Shown: positions 10,913 to 20,933 of the stretch, one piece after another
How the letters are laid out: each line of letters starts with the position of its first letter
Position numbering within the stretch: the first letter of the stretch is position 1
From: Takakia lepidozioides
Lineage: Eukaryota; Streptophyta; Takakiopsida; Takakiales; Takakiaceae
Assembly (NCBI GenBank): GCA_030704615.1
Contig: CM060732.1
Span: 15,004,001 to 15,068,000, forward strand
Direction: 5' to 3'
DNA: 64,000 nucleotides
Position numbers and translations under genes: made by a program
Notes under the pieces: model-generated
The model's database searches: none
What the model was told of the DNA's origin: nothing
Seen by the model: the letters and a program-made list of their open reading frames with translations, nothing else

Positions 10913-12240
10913 TTATTGACGTGTAGTTCGGGGCTTAGCTGGATATCGTTGATGAAACTCTTGGACTTTGTCAGATGCATTGACAAGGTTGGATGAAGGT
11001 TCCCACGTTCGTTTGCTGATGTCGTAGCCTTTCCAATGTACAAAATACTCAAGACGTTTATACTTGATGCGAGAGCCTAGGACTTCGTCGACTTCATACT
11101 CGATTTCCTGATTGACTTCGATTGGTGGAGGTGATACGGAGACTCTCCCTGGAATATTCGATGGATGATACAACTCCAATAATGAAACATGAAAGACTGG
11201 ATGGATGCGCATACTTCGTGGGAGTTCAAGCCGAAAACTGACCGGATTTATTTGTCGAATAATTTTGAATGGTCCCAGGCGTTGATAATCCAACTTCCTT
11301 GATGGTCGCGAGGTTTGTATGTCCCGTCGAAGAAGCCACACACGATCTCCGACCTTGAACTGGGGTTGGAGTTGGCGATGTTGATCTGCACACTCTTTGT
11401 ATTGTTTTTGAGCTTCTGCGAGGTGGAATGTAAGCTCTTTGTGAATCGTAGCAAGATGAGTAGCAAGGTTTTCTGCAGCAGGGCTTCCAACAGTCTTCAT
11501 GTGGAAAGGGTTTGCTCGAGGATGATGACCATAATTGGAGAAAAATGGAGTTTGCTTGGTCGAAGAATGTATAGTGTTGTTGTATGCAAACTCAACCAAT
11601 GACAGAAGGTCCGTCCAATTATCTTGGTGATAATTTATCGTACAACGAAGATACTGCTCCAAAATCTGGTTTACGCGTTCGGTTTGACCATAAGTCTGTG
11701 GATGATTAGCTGTAGAGAGATTGATCTTAGTATCCAATATGTGAAATAATCCCCTCCAGAAATTTGATATGAACTGTGGTCCTCGATCAGATACGATGTC
11801 TTTCAAGAGTCCATGAATGCGGTAGATATTATTAAGAAAGAGTCTTGCAGTTTCCTCGCCGGTAACCGTCTTATTACATGGAATGAAATGTGTCATCTTT
11901 ATAAAACGATCTACAATAACAAGGATTAAATCGGTGGTCTTGGAAATTGGAAGGTCCGTAATAAAGTCCATAGACACGGACGACCATGGACCATTGGGAA
12001 TGGGTAATGGTTGAAGAAGGCCGTAAGGTCGATGTCGTGGTCCCTTCGCTCTAGCACACGTGTCGCAAGATTTTATAAATTCTTTCACGAGTTTCCACAT
12101 TTGCTGCCACCAATAGTCCATGTATATCAATTCCATTGTTTTGTTGAAGCCGAAATGTCCTGCAGCCGGAAGATCATGACATATTTGAAGAATTCGTAGT
12201 CGTGTAGGTCCTGGAGGTACATAGAGAAGTCCCTTGAAAT
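10913..12240 (-). pseudogene. Chromovirus integrase with C-terminal chromodomain
   Basis: This is the best-preserved reading frame of the element, open from at least 12240 to 10913. It starts with the H2C2 zinc-binding region (CHDLPAAGHFG upstream of the first ATG, then SCDTC). The DDE core shows D in SMDFITDLP, D in VSDRGPQF and E in QTERVNQILE, all intact. A GPY/F-type block (RLGPFKIIRQI) follows. The C-terminus is a clear chromodomain (YEVDEVLGSR, then FVHWKGYDISKRTWEP). It would integrate cDNA in the nucleus, with the chromodomain steering insertion to particular chromatin. The frame is intact; I mark it pseudogene because the polyprotein upstream is broken. Confidence 0.9.
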
Positions 12241-12349
12241 AAAGTAAGTCATCTTTGAATTCGAAGTCGTTTGTAATATGTGGATTGTCTCGAGGTCGAT
12301 TTAGTTGACTTCGTAGTGTCGTAACAAATTGGTCGCTCTTCAGTGCTTT

Positions 12350-13697
12350 CTAAATCTCTTTTATGATCTCTGCATTGTCATAGGTGGACATAGATGACAT
12401 ATTCAATTGGAGATTTGCTGGTTTCAAGATGATGGATTTTTGTTGGTCAAAAGTTGCATCCCTTTCTTTTGGCGCAAGATACGATCGTCGAGAAAGAGCA
12501 TCTGGTTTTCCTTGAAGATGTCCGGGACGGTAGGTAATAACAAAATCAAACCTTGCTAGCGAAATACTCCATCTCACTTGACGTCAATTCAAAACACGAG
12601 CACTCATAAAATACTCGAGGTTTTTGTGATCGGTATAGACAGTGACCCGATGTTTAGCTCCCTCCAATAGATGACGCCACTCCTCAAAAGCATCGATAAT
12701 CGCTAGAAATTCTTTGTCATGGATTTCATAATTGATCTCCGTAGCGAAAAATTTGCGAGAACGAAAACCAACAGGGTGGAGTCAGCTATCTGTACCGTAT
12801 TGAGAGAGTACCGCGCCAAGTGCAAAGTCCGATGCATCTGCTTCCAAAAAGAATGGTTTAGATGGGTCTGCATGTACCAGTATTGGAGCCGTTGTAAATG
12901 CCTGCTTCAGCCTTTCAAATGCTTGGTCAGCCTTCTCGTCCCATACAAATTTGTCCTTCCCTGTGAGTCGTGTCAATGGTGCAACAATTTTGGAGTAGTC
13001 CTTGATGAATATTCTATAGAAATTTGCAAATCCCAGAAAACATTGTACATCTCGGACCGAAGTTGGTTTAATCCACTCGATGACGGTTTGTATTTTCTTC
13101 TGATCCATAAAGACGCCTTTGTCGGAAATAATGTAGCCCAAAAATTCGATCTCAAATTGATAGAAAAGATATTTTTTCAACTTGGCATATAGTCTTCTTT
13201 CTCTTAATTTATCAAGGACAAGGCGTACATGGCGGCCATGTTCTTCTTCATTTTGTGAAAATATCAAAATGTCGTCCAAATAGATGACTACAAAGTCATC
13301 TAAAAATTCTCGAAAGATGTCATTCATCATATGTTGAAAAATTGCTGGAGCATTTGTAAGATCGAAGCATAACACTGTATTCAAAATGTCCATACCTTGT
13401 TCGAAAAGCTGTTTTCCATTCGTCTCGTTCTTTTATCCGTACAAGGTTTTAAGCTCCTCTCAAGTCAATTTTGGTGAAAATCTTTGCTTGTCCCAGTTGG
13501 TCGAGAAGCCCAGAAATCAGCGGCAACGGATAACGATTCTTAATTATGACTTTGTTGAGACCGCGATAGTCCACACACATGCGTAATGATCCGTTTTTTT
13601 TTTTCACAAACAAGATAGGCGCCCCTGCAGGTGATTTTGAATGTCGGATGAAGTTCTTCGACAAATTTTCATCAATGTTCTCACGTAATGCAGCCAA
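12350..13697 (-). pseudogene. Chromovirus reverse transcriptase and RNase H
   Basis: 13697-13449 encodes [20 protein letters not shown] and [18 protein letters not shown], the N-terminal palm motifs. 13393-12782 encodes [11 protein letters not shown], the YLDD active site (VIYLDDILIFS) and the connection to RNase H (FFLEADASDFALGAVLSQ). After a frameshift near 12780 the end of RNase H appears at 12577-12350 (ITYRPGHLQGKPDALSRR). The region copies element RNA into DNA and removes the RNA. Frame changes near 13449-13393 and 12780-12580 split it into three pieces. Confidence 0.9.
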
Positions 13698-13829
13698 CTC
13701 TGTCTAGGATAAGTTATAGATTGGGCCGAATGGTGGTTGGGCTCCTTCTTGTAACTCAATTGCACAGTCATAAGGTCGATGTTCTGGCAATATGTCTGCA
13801 TTTTTCTTCTCGAAGACATCCTTGAAATC

Positions 13830-14279
13830 TTAATATTGAGTGGGTAATGTCGAAGTACCTTTGTCTGTTGTGGTCTTGATCGGAGTCGCATAAAGTGCAA
13901 ATGCCACATCTTTTTTGGTAGCTCTCATGAAAGCTCTAGCTCCAAGGAACAGAGGTTGAATACCTTTGATATTTCTACATTTTTGTCTTGCAGAAATTTT
14001 TCGCGATCGCCAGTCGATGTCAGGATTGTGAAGTACGAACCAGGGAAGTCCAAGAATCACAAGATTCATTGGAGACTGGATGATGTTGAAAACAATATGT
14101 GATGCTTGATCTTCAAGCTTCACTTCAAGTGATCGAGTTTCATGGTCAACATTTCCTGATGCTAACGGTCGTCCATCGATGACTTCAACGGGGGCCGAGA
14201 GTTTCTTCTTTACGAGCGTTAAATTGTGTTGCTTCGCAAAGTTTTTGTCAATAAAACATGCTGAAGCCCCTGAGTCCAA
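13830..14279 (-). pseudogene. Chromovirus aspartic protease
   Basis: The frame begins at MDSGASACFIDKNFAKQHN, containing the retroviral-type DSGA catalytic motif, and continues to LVILGLPWFVLHNPDIDW, the usual flap and C-terminal part of Ty3 proteases. It would process the polyprotein. The true start is upstream because Gag and protease are normally one polyprotein here. It lies between the Gag zinc knuckle and the RT and ends at a stop at 13830. Confidence 0.85.
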
Positions 14280-14437
14280 AAGTGCTTCTACAGAGATATC
14301 TCAATTTTGCATTCTGATTTTTACCGGAACTGTGAAGCAAGGTGCAGGGTCTGGAGGTAGAAAGAGACATTTTTTTGGTGAGGAATTTGTGGTGTCCAGC
14401 CGCATGGTCCCTACTGTGACTGGACATCTTCGTTTTC

Positions 14438-15449
14438 CTACCTCATCGTATCAAACACTTGAGTTGCGCCCCGAGCTTTGAATCTTCTCTTGTTGGGGCA
14501 GTTTAATGCTATATGATCTTCTTCTCCGCAATAGAGGCATAACCCATTCAAGCGCCGTCTTTGTTTTTCTTGTGGCGTCAATGGCTTGAATCGGACAACA
14601 TCAAACTGCATAAGATCACTACCGGATGTCTGATGGATCGTTGTGTTTGGTGCCGTAGTAGCAGCGGCATGATGCGTCGTCGACCATCCAGATCGCTTCT
14701 CTTGACGTCTTTCGAACAAACGATTATCGCATGCAATGACTTGGGTGATGAATTCGCTCAGTGTGCTCAAGTTTGGCATTGTTAGCAACAAATCTTTTAC
14801 ATCCTCCTTTAGCCCACATCGAAACTGACTAATGAGGCTCTTCTCATGCCAGTCGAGGTCGCACGTAAGTTGTCAAAATTCGGCAACATAACCGGAAGCA
14901 TGACGTGCTCATTGTCGAAAATTTCGCATCTTTGTCTCTGCAACTCTCTCCGTATTATTTTCTCCAAACGTTGCAGTGAACTCGGACATTATGCTTCAAG
15001 ATTGAATAGTAAATGCGATTTTTTTTTCTAATAGCGGTGCAAACCAAGATAGGGCAGTGCTTGATAGAAGGGTGCCAATGAATCCCACTTGAATACCTTC
15101 ATCGGGGTAGCGTTGTGGATGTAGTCGTAGGAACAGTCGTATTTGTTGAACAAACCGCGAAATCTTGATCTTGTCCCATCAAATTTCTTGGGCATGCTGA
15201 TCTTTGGTTCTCTCGTAATCTGTTGAAGAGGAACTGTTGCAGTAGGAGCTGTTGCAGTAGAGACTCGTATGGTTGAAGATCCATTGTTCGACTCCTTTCA
15301 CTCTGAAATTTGTTGTTGCAAATTATGGAGAATGTTGCCAAGATCTTGAGACTGATCGCTTGTAATTGGGCGGTAGAGGTACGAAGTTCTTGCATCTGGA
15401 GCTGAAGACTCTGCAATGTGGCGACCATTTCCACAAATGTGCCTTCCAT
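14438..15449 (-). pseudogene. Chromovirus Gag (capsid and zinc knuckle)
   Basis: The first piece (15449-15099) is Gln/Leu-rich with a likely helical start, MEGTFVEMVATLQSLQ. The second piece (14791-14438) carries capsid C-terminal sequence (LSEFITQVIACDNRLFERR) and one CCHC zinc knuckle, CLYCGEEDHIALNC (C-x2-C-x4-H-x4-C), which binds element RNA. Between them (15098-14792) the capsid can be followed only by switching frame. The start at 15449 is 39 bp inside the 5' LTR border and is plausible as the original initiation codon. Confidence 0.8.
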
Positions 15450-15470
15450 CTTAACTAACTAAGGAACAAA

Positions 15471-15487
15471 CTTCAGTCTCGCCAAAC
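15471..15487 (-). promoter_or_regulatory. Candidate self-priming primer-binding site
   Basis: On the minus strand, directly after the 5' LTR, the sequence is GTTTGGCGAGACTGAAG. It does not match the usual tRNA-iMet site. Its reverse complement is nearly identical (14 of 15 bases in each LTR) to CTTTAGTCTCGCCAA, located 27 bp downstream of the LTR TATA box at the expected RNA start. This is the arrangement of Tf1-type self-priming. Confidence 0.7.
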
Positions 15488-16100
15488 TGTCAAGGACGAG
15501 AACATGACTAAACACAAACAAGAGATCAGACTAGAGGTACAAGACTAGACAAGAAGTCAAGGTCGACGTGACCGAATACATGGTGGATAAACATGAATCA
15601 AGATGATCTTTATAACAATGGACAAGAGTACAAGATACTGGAACTTGACTCGAATACTGGAATGCTGGAAACTGGACTGGGGTACCAGATACTGGAAACT
15701 GGACTAGAGTACTGGAAGCTGGATTGGAGTACTGGGATTGGGAACAAGAGTAGCTTGAACTTGTGTTGGCGAGACTAAAGAGTGTCCAGTCTCGCCTCCT
15801 ATATATACTGGCTATTAAGAAGTTTCCCTAATAAGCTTCCCCTATGGAGGTTTCTTGCTGGAGAAGTTTCCAAGATTAAACAAAGGTTTTTTGATGGAGA
15901 AGCTTCCTTAAACAAATGAGGTATCTTGATGGAGAAGTTTCCTCCAAATGAAGCTTCCTGAGCAGTTTCCCAAGTTACTCTTGATAATTTGGTAAACTCC
16001 CGGTAACTTGATAAGCAATGGTAAATCATGATAAATCATAGTAACTTGATAATTTTTGGTATTTACTCCTAGTAAGTTCATTTGGGCTATGTCCGTGACA
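15488..16100 (-). repeat. 5' LTR of the chromovirus (613 bp)
   Basis: Same ends as the copy at 10107 (TGTCAAGG...CCGTGACA). In element orientation it precedes Gag and contains the TATA box at 15800-15807 and the predicted RNA start near 15780. Confidence 0.95.
15800..15807 (-). promoter_or_regulatory. TATA box in the chromovirus 5' LTR
   Basis: TATATATA is followed on the minus strand by GGAGGCGAGACTGGACAC and then the putative RNA 5' end near 15780. The same motif is present in the other LTR near 10421. A 9-bp inverted repeat, GGCGAGACT/AGTCTCGCC, lies just downstream. Confidence 0.65.
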
Positions 16101-16178
16101 GTGTCCACCTTTCAGCTGGAAGGCAGTAGCCCTTGTGGTGAAGAGACACCATAAGTTACGCTCCCTTCGGAAGGCGTC
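16101..16178 (+). mobile_element. SINE copy 2, 3' part
   Basis: It continues the SINE broken at 10106: GTGTCCACCTTTCAGCTGG, then AGGCAGTAGCCCTTGTGGTG and CACCATAAGTTACGCTCCC. It ends in an (AT)n run to about 16202, where other copies end in A-runs. Confidence 0.88.
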
Positions 16179-16202
16179 ATATATATATATATATATATAT
16201 AT

Positions 16203-17112
16203 TCCTATAAGTATACTCCTGTAGCAGCCATACCCACTAGTGAGTTGTTTTTCAACCCATCGACAATAGTAGAACTATCTAGAAAGTAGAATTCTATAGA
16301 AAGTCAACTAGTGAACTAGGGAAGATGGCTATACCAACTCTGGCCCGCGAGTAGCGGGTTTAAGGGGTTCTGGACCTAGCTGGCGGGCCCGGGTCCGGTT
16401 CCGAGTTCATTTTAAAAATGAACCCGGGTCAGGGTCCGAGTTTTTGGTGATGGCACGGGTCCAGATCCGGATAGGTAACCCGGACCCTAACCGGGGTTTT
16501 TCTTAGGGATTTTGAAAAGGGGTAGGAGTGGCTATATATATTGGGTGTAGGGTAGTGCAAGTGGCCCACTCTAGGTAATTTTCCTCGAATTGGTAGGCTA
16601 CATGTATTTCCAGCTTTGCCATATTTTGCGAATTAAATGGATGTTGATGAGCAATAGAAGGTGAAGTACATAAATAGTTGAAGCCATAGGACGAATGGAA
16701 CTCTTTCTATGTGAAAACCATAGGCTAATTGGTACAAATGAGGTGTATAGTTCTCCCAAGACATGCGACGAGCATCTCCTTGGGAAACGGAGGAGGCCCC
16801 ACAATCCTAAACCCACTCTCATCTTGCCCGTCAGATCATCCTGCATGGGGCCCGCCATGGCCATATCTGTGTGCCCCCGTGGGTCCACAGGCAAGGACCT
16901 CTTTGAGACCCCCCAGTTTTTGGCGAAAACTGCCTTATTTGGACCTCTTTTCCCTTTGTTTCATTCGCCAAGGGGATTTTTAGGCGGCCAAATGGCGAAA
17001 AATCGCCAATAAAAAAAACGCTGACCCTAACCCGCTGGATACCCGGGGTCAAAACCCGGACCCGCACAACACTGTCGTCGATGTCAAGTTCCCCCCCCCC
17101 CCCCGGGGATGA
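16203..17112. other. Non-coding stretch with GGGTCCGG-rich segment
   Basis: Sequence 16380-16500 has repeated CCCGGGTCCGG / ACCCGG motifs, and 17022-17075 has ACCCGGACCCGC in the opposite sense, a possible but poorly matching pair of inverted ends of a small transposon. ORFs between them (for example minus 16831-17127) have no recognisable domain. Confidence 0.35.
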
Positions 17113-17388
17113 GCGGGCGTCAGGCACATGGGATTTATTATTATTTTTTATTATTATTTTTTCCCGACATTTGGGAAGATGTCGTCGATGATCATCGTGA
17201 AATCATGATCATGTAGAAATCGAGTGTGTTGACGCACTCACTTTTCCGCGGGGAGGGGGAACAAAAAAAAACAAGGAAAAAAAATGTCTCCCCCCACCCC
17301 CAGCGGAGAACTGAGTGCGTCAACGCACTCAATTTCTTCATGATCACGATTTCACAATGATCATCGACGACATCTACCCAAATGCCGG

Positions 17389-17429
<41 letters not shown>

Positions 17430-17479
17430 TTAATTTTTTTTAGTTTTGTTTTTTGAATTCTCATGTGTCTGACGCCCGC
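17113..17479. mobile_element. Fold-back MITE with long inverted arms
   Basis: Outer ends are GCGGGCGTCAGGCACATG (17113) and its complement ending at 17479. Arms of about 130-150 bp pair through GATGTCGTCGATGATCAT and GTGTTGACGCACTCA with few mismatches. A centre of about 40 bp and A/T runs (including a poly-A of about 36 at 17392) separate them. No coding capacity or clear target duplication. Confidence 0.75.
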
Positions 17480-17513
17480 TTAATTCCCAGCCCTATTTCC
17501 CTCCACGAACATG

Positions 17514-17890
17514 GCAGTTCGCCAAGGGTTAGGGTTAGGGTTTGGGGTTACGATTTGCAGTGTTTCCCCAGTTTGCCGTGTTTGCCGTGTTTCCGCGGTA
17601 ATGACGTTAGCTTAATTCCCAACCTGTTTCCCTGCACGAACATGGCAGTTCGCTAAGGGTTAGGGTTAGGGTTTGCCGTGTTTGCCGTGTTTCCGCGGTA
17701 ATGACGTTAGCTTAATTCCCAGCCTGTTTCCCTGCACGAACATGGCAGTTCGCTAAGGGTTAGGGTTAGGGTTTGCCGTGTTTGCCGTGTTTCCGCGGTA
17801 ATGACGTTAGCTTAATTCCCAGCCTGTTTCCCTGCACGAACATGGCAGTTCGCTAAGGGTTAGGGTTAGGGTTTGCCGTGTTTCCGCGGT
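17514..17890. repeat. 100-bp tandem repeat containing TTAGGG blocks
   Basis: CGCTAAGGGTTAGGGTTAGG begins at 17651, 17751 and 17851, an exact 100-bp period; a diverged copy starts near 17520. Each unit has two TTAGGG motifs, then GCCGTGTTTGCCGTGTTTCC and a GCGGTAATGACGTTAGC segment. This is interspersed telomere-like sequence inside a longer repeat, not a chromosome end. Confidence 0.9.
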
Positions 17891-18480
17891 AATGGGTGCT
17901 CATCCGCGGAAATACACCCTACATCTTCCCCCATTCTCGTGCCACGTGGACTGGGCTCACGTCAGGCTCTTAGGCTCACAATCTCCTGGCTCGCGTGGCT
18001 AGGCTCACATTCTAGCATTCCTCTTCACCCAATTATGGGCTTCTTTGCAATTATTCGATTTAGTTATTTAGTTAGTTTTTGTTTTATTTCTTATTTTCTA
18101 TTTTTCATTCTCTCTTTTTTCTCTTTTTTTTCTTTTTCTTTGAGAAAGGGGAGGAAGCCCTTGTGAGCTTTATCATTTATTATCTTCTCTATTTCTAGTT
18201 TTACTTCTAGTTTGTTGTTTGTAGTATTTATTCTAATGACTCTGTAGGGGTTTTATCCAAAATGGTCTTGATTTGGGGTGGTGTGAATTTAGAGTCCATT
18301 AATGTCAATGTAGATGTCTTCATATATATATATTTTTTAAACTTGATATGTTGTAGTGGTTAAGTTTAGGGTTGTTTAATGTTAATGTTGATGTGTTGTA
18401 GTACTCAATATTTAGACATTAGAATACTATTAGATTCTATTAAACTCTTAAGTACATTGTAGTGAATTTGCATTTTAGAT
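17891..18480. other. Non-coding stretch, pyrimidine-rich then A/T-rich
   Basis: It begins with GGCTCAC motifs shared in reverse with 9590-9700, then a T/C-rich tract (18060-18140) and A/T-rich sequence to a run ending TTTTAG just before the ORF at 18481. The last could be an intron end, but nothing proves it. Confidence 0.35.
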
Positions 18481-18963
18481 ATGGCCAAGGATGCGGACAA
18501 GACACTTGGAAAGACGAGAAAAAGACCTGAAGCCAATCTTTATCGTGCTTCAGCAAGGAAGAAAGGTTTGACTACACCCCGAACTAATAATGTCTTGTGT
18601 TCTTCTACATCCAATCCCAATGGTGATAGGGTCCCCCCCCAAGGGCCTAGTGTTGATGCCCCCATCTTCCAGGAGGATCTTCCACCCCATGTTTCTCTTG
18701 AGGCCTGTAGTAGTGCTGCTAATGAGTCGGAAATTGGGCCTACACCACCCACGTCTCCTCCGACAAACACATTTATAGGTGTTAGGATAATTGAAGAGGG
18801 TCCTAGCTGGATGGGCCAACATAATATTTCGGATGGTCCTTCTCCAAGCAGTGATGTTAAGAGAATCATGGCACGCAAATGGGCAAACCTGACTATGGCA
18901 CAAGAGAGAGGGAGGGTGGGGAAAGAGAGGGTGGAGAGGGGTCTCGGAGGTGGAGAGGTCTAG
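18481..18963 (+). CDS. Hypothetical 160-residue ORF
   Basis: A complete ATG-to-TAG frame starts MAKDADKTLGKTRKRPEANL: a Lys/Arg-rich N-terminus, a Ser/Pro-rich middle, then a basic helical end (KRIMARKWANLTMAQERGR). The codons begin three bases after TTTTAG, which could be a splice acceptor or chance. No family is recognised and no neighbouring gene is intact. It may be an exon of a gene, a transposon ORF remnant, or spurious; the composition is compatible with a nuclear basic protein. Confidence 0.3.
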   Translation: MAKDADKTLGKTRKRPEANLYRASARKKGLTTPRTNNVLCSSTSNPNGDRVPPQGPSVDAPIFQEDLPPHVSLEACSSAANESEIGPTPPTSPPTNTFIGVRIIEEGPSWMGQHNISDGPSPSSDVKRIMARKWANLTMAQERGRVGKERVERGLGGGEV

Positions 18964-19636
18964 TGCATAATGCGAGTTAGTTTCCCCGAAGGGTAGACTG
19001 GTAGCAACCAATAAAGCGTGGACTCTTAGTTATCCATCAGTTCCATATCCTCCCCACAATACTCCCAATCTGCAGCTCAACACATTACTGCAACAAATCC
19101 AGTCTCTCACCACCAAGAACTACTCTTCCTCACTCCATCTCTTCACCTCACCAGTTCACCGCCTCTAGTTCTATTCATATCTCCGAAAAACAAGAAGAAG
19201 GCCAAATCTCTGTAGAATCCTGTCTTAAGTCCCCTGTCCCACTTGCCCGTGCAATTATTGCATCTGTCCCTCCTAAAGTTGATATCTTCAACAATTCCTA
19301 GCTGCAGAGCTGATACTGCCGCCATTACAGAGAATTGAATGAGCTACAAGCTATGGAAGAGTGATTAGCAGCCAAAAACTAAAGCATGCAGGCCTAGTGT
19401 CTGCTCCAAAATACATGGCATCAGCAGATCGATATGCACACCCGTGGTGCTGCACTCAACCCCGCCGCTCCTCATCAAACCCGCAGATTTAGGGCAAACA
19501 GATGATGATTGAATGAATGTCTTTCATCCACCGCACTAAAATTCATCCGACGCATTCATTCGTTGAACGTGAATTCATCCCCAAAGGACTTAGCCCCAAA
19601 CCAAAGACCCAAAAATTCACCACAATATTCACACTA
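18964..19636. other. Probable 3' LTR-like end of Ty3 element A
   Basis: On the minus strand element A reaches TGTAGTGTGAATATTG near 19636, which parallels TGTAGGGCGAAATCG at the 3' border of element B (31406). The sequence beyond resembles the LTR-like arm of B only patchily. No genes are evident. Confidence 0.35.
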
Positions 19637-19809
19637 CATATGTGATGTGGCTCCTTTTTTTTTAAGTGACAGGGTCCCCGATGTCCATTTTCTCAGTGGA
19701 TGGTCCTCCCAGGGCTTGAGATCCATCATGTTTCTCACTCAAGTTCCTCCTGACCTATCCTTGATGGCACATCTGCTCATCCTTCCTTGGCCTTGAGCTC
19801 AGGATCAGG

Positions 19810-20933
19810 TTATGGTATTTTTCCTTTTTTAGCATCAAGTACCATGGATAGGGCAGCAGGCAAGTCAGTTACTTCCAGCTTATGTGTCAGTGCCTGCAGA
19901 TAATCCTTGTCCCTTGATTGGTGTGTCCCTCCAGCATGTTCATGTATGTAAAAGTGTGTGTTCTTGCAGTGCATGGACAGATGATGTTTCATCAGTGACA
20001 GGTATATGTTTTCATCCCATTCATTTGCGTCTAGAGCCATAACTCCATTTTCCAGTGCTTTAGCGACCCAAGCAACCACCTCATTAAATTGTGGTGTGAT
20101 CTGCTCATGCTGTATGCCATGATGTGTACATGTCTCTGCAAATTCTCCTCCCCACTCTGCTTCATTGCTGGAACGTATTACGCCAGGGCAGCCATATCGC
20201 ACAATGATCACCTCTTCCAAACAGCGCTTGGTGAACGTGGGTTTTTGATCTGCCAATGGACTGGTTTCTACCTTCCCCGAGTAGGGGTCAATGGCCACTA
20301 ACAGGAATCGGTTTCCATTTTTTGTCTCTCGAAACGGACCAGCAATGTCGACAATCACATGATGGAACAAGCTCTCAAGACATCTGCTGTGCGGTTGCAA
20401 GTGGTCTAAGTGGCCTGATCCCTCGCGACCCTTCTTGTGGTCTTCTGGTGTAATTTTATGCAAGGGCTGGCTGCTATGACAATCCCTTCTACTTCCATCA
20501 TGATAAGCACAATGTACTACCCTCTTGTTGTCTTGGTTTTCCTGCCTGTTGACAATATTGTGATGCCTCCACGTCTCACTGTCAGGCATGTCTGCTGGTA
20601 TAGCCAGGGGTGACTTAGAGACAGGATCGATGATAGCCAGGCTTGGCTGACTGTTTGGTTCCTCAGGAACCAAGCCATCCCTTCCACACGATTTATGATG
20701 TAGTTCAATCTCATTTCCTCGATCTGTACTTTCCTTGGGCCTGGTCTGCTTCCTGCGTGTCGCATCCATCCATGATTCAAAAATTCGCAACATGGCCAAA
20801 TAGTGGCAATGAGCATGCGTTGCGGAGGCGACCCTTGCTATGATTGCAGTGCTTGCACAATCGGCGATTTTCCACCACTTCATTCCGAACTCGTGGCGGC
20901 TGATTAACTCGATGATCATTATCGCCTGCTGTC
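19810..20933 (-). pseudogene. Integrase of Ty3 element A (degenerate)
   Basis: The core shows HHVIVDIAGPFRETKNG (first Asp) and NRFLLVAIDPYSGKVE. The second catalytic Asp, expected in T-D-N-G-A-E-W, is lost: the copy reads RSSNEAEWGGEFAE. A candidate for the third residue is in AKALENG. The upstream part of the frame (from 20933 down) is a Ser/Asp/His-rich linker probably between the zinc-binding region and the core. The start seen in the frame lies inside the TRIM LTR, so it is artificial. The protein cannot be an active integrase. Confidence 0.75.

Larger units (their letters stand above)
10107..16100 (-). mobile_element. Complete Ty3-type chromovirus with two LTRs, inserted in a SINE
   Basis: LTRs run 10107-10758 and 15488-16100, starting TGTCAAGG and ending CCGTGACA. 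The 5-bp duplication GTGTC flanks the element (10102-10106 and 16101-16105), and joining the flanks restores the SINE. Coding order on the minus strand is Gag, protease, RT, RNase H, integrase, chromodomain, as in chromoviruses. The LTRs differ by substitutions and an indel of about 40 bp, and the genes carry stops and frameshifts, so it is old and defective. Confidence 0.95.

Noticed and set aside
17520-17890. Chromosome end (telomere)
   Set aside because: TTAGGG occurs only as two-unit blocks inside a 100-bp repeat, followed by ordinary sequence.
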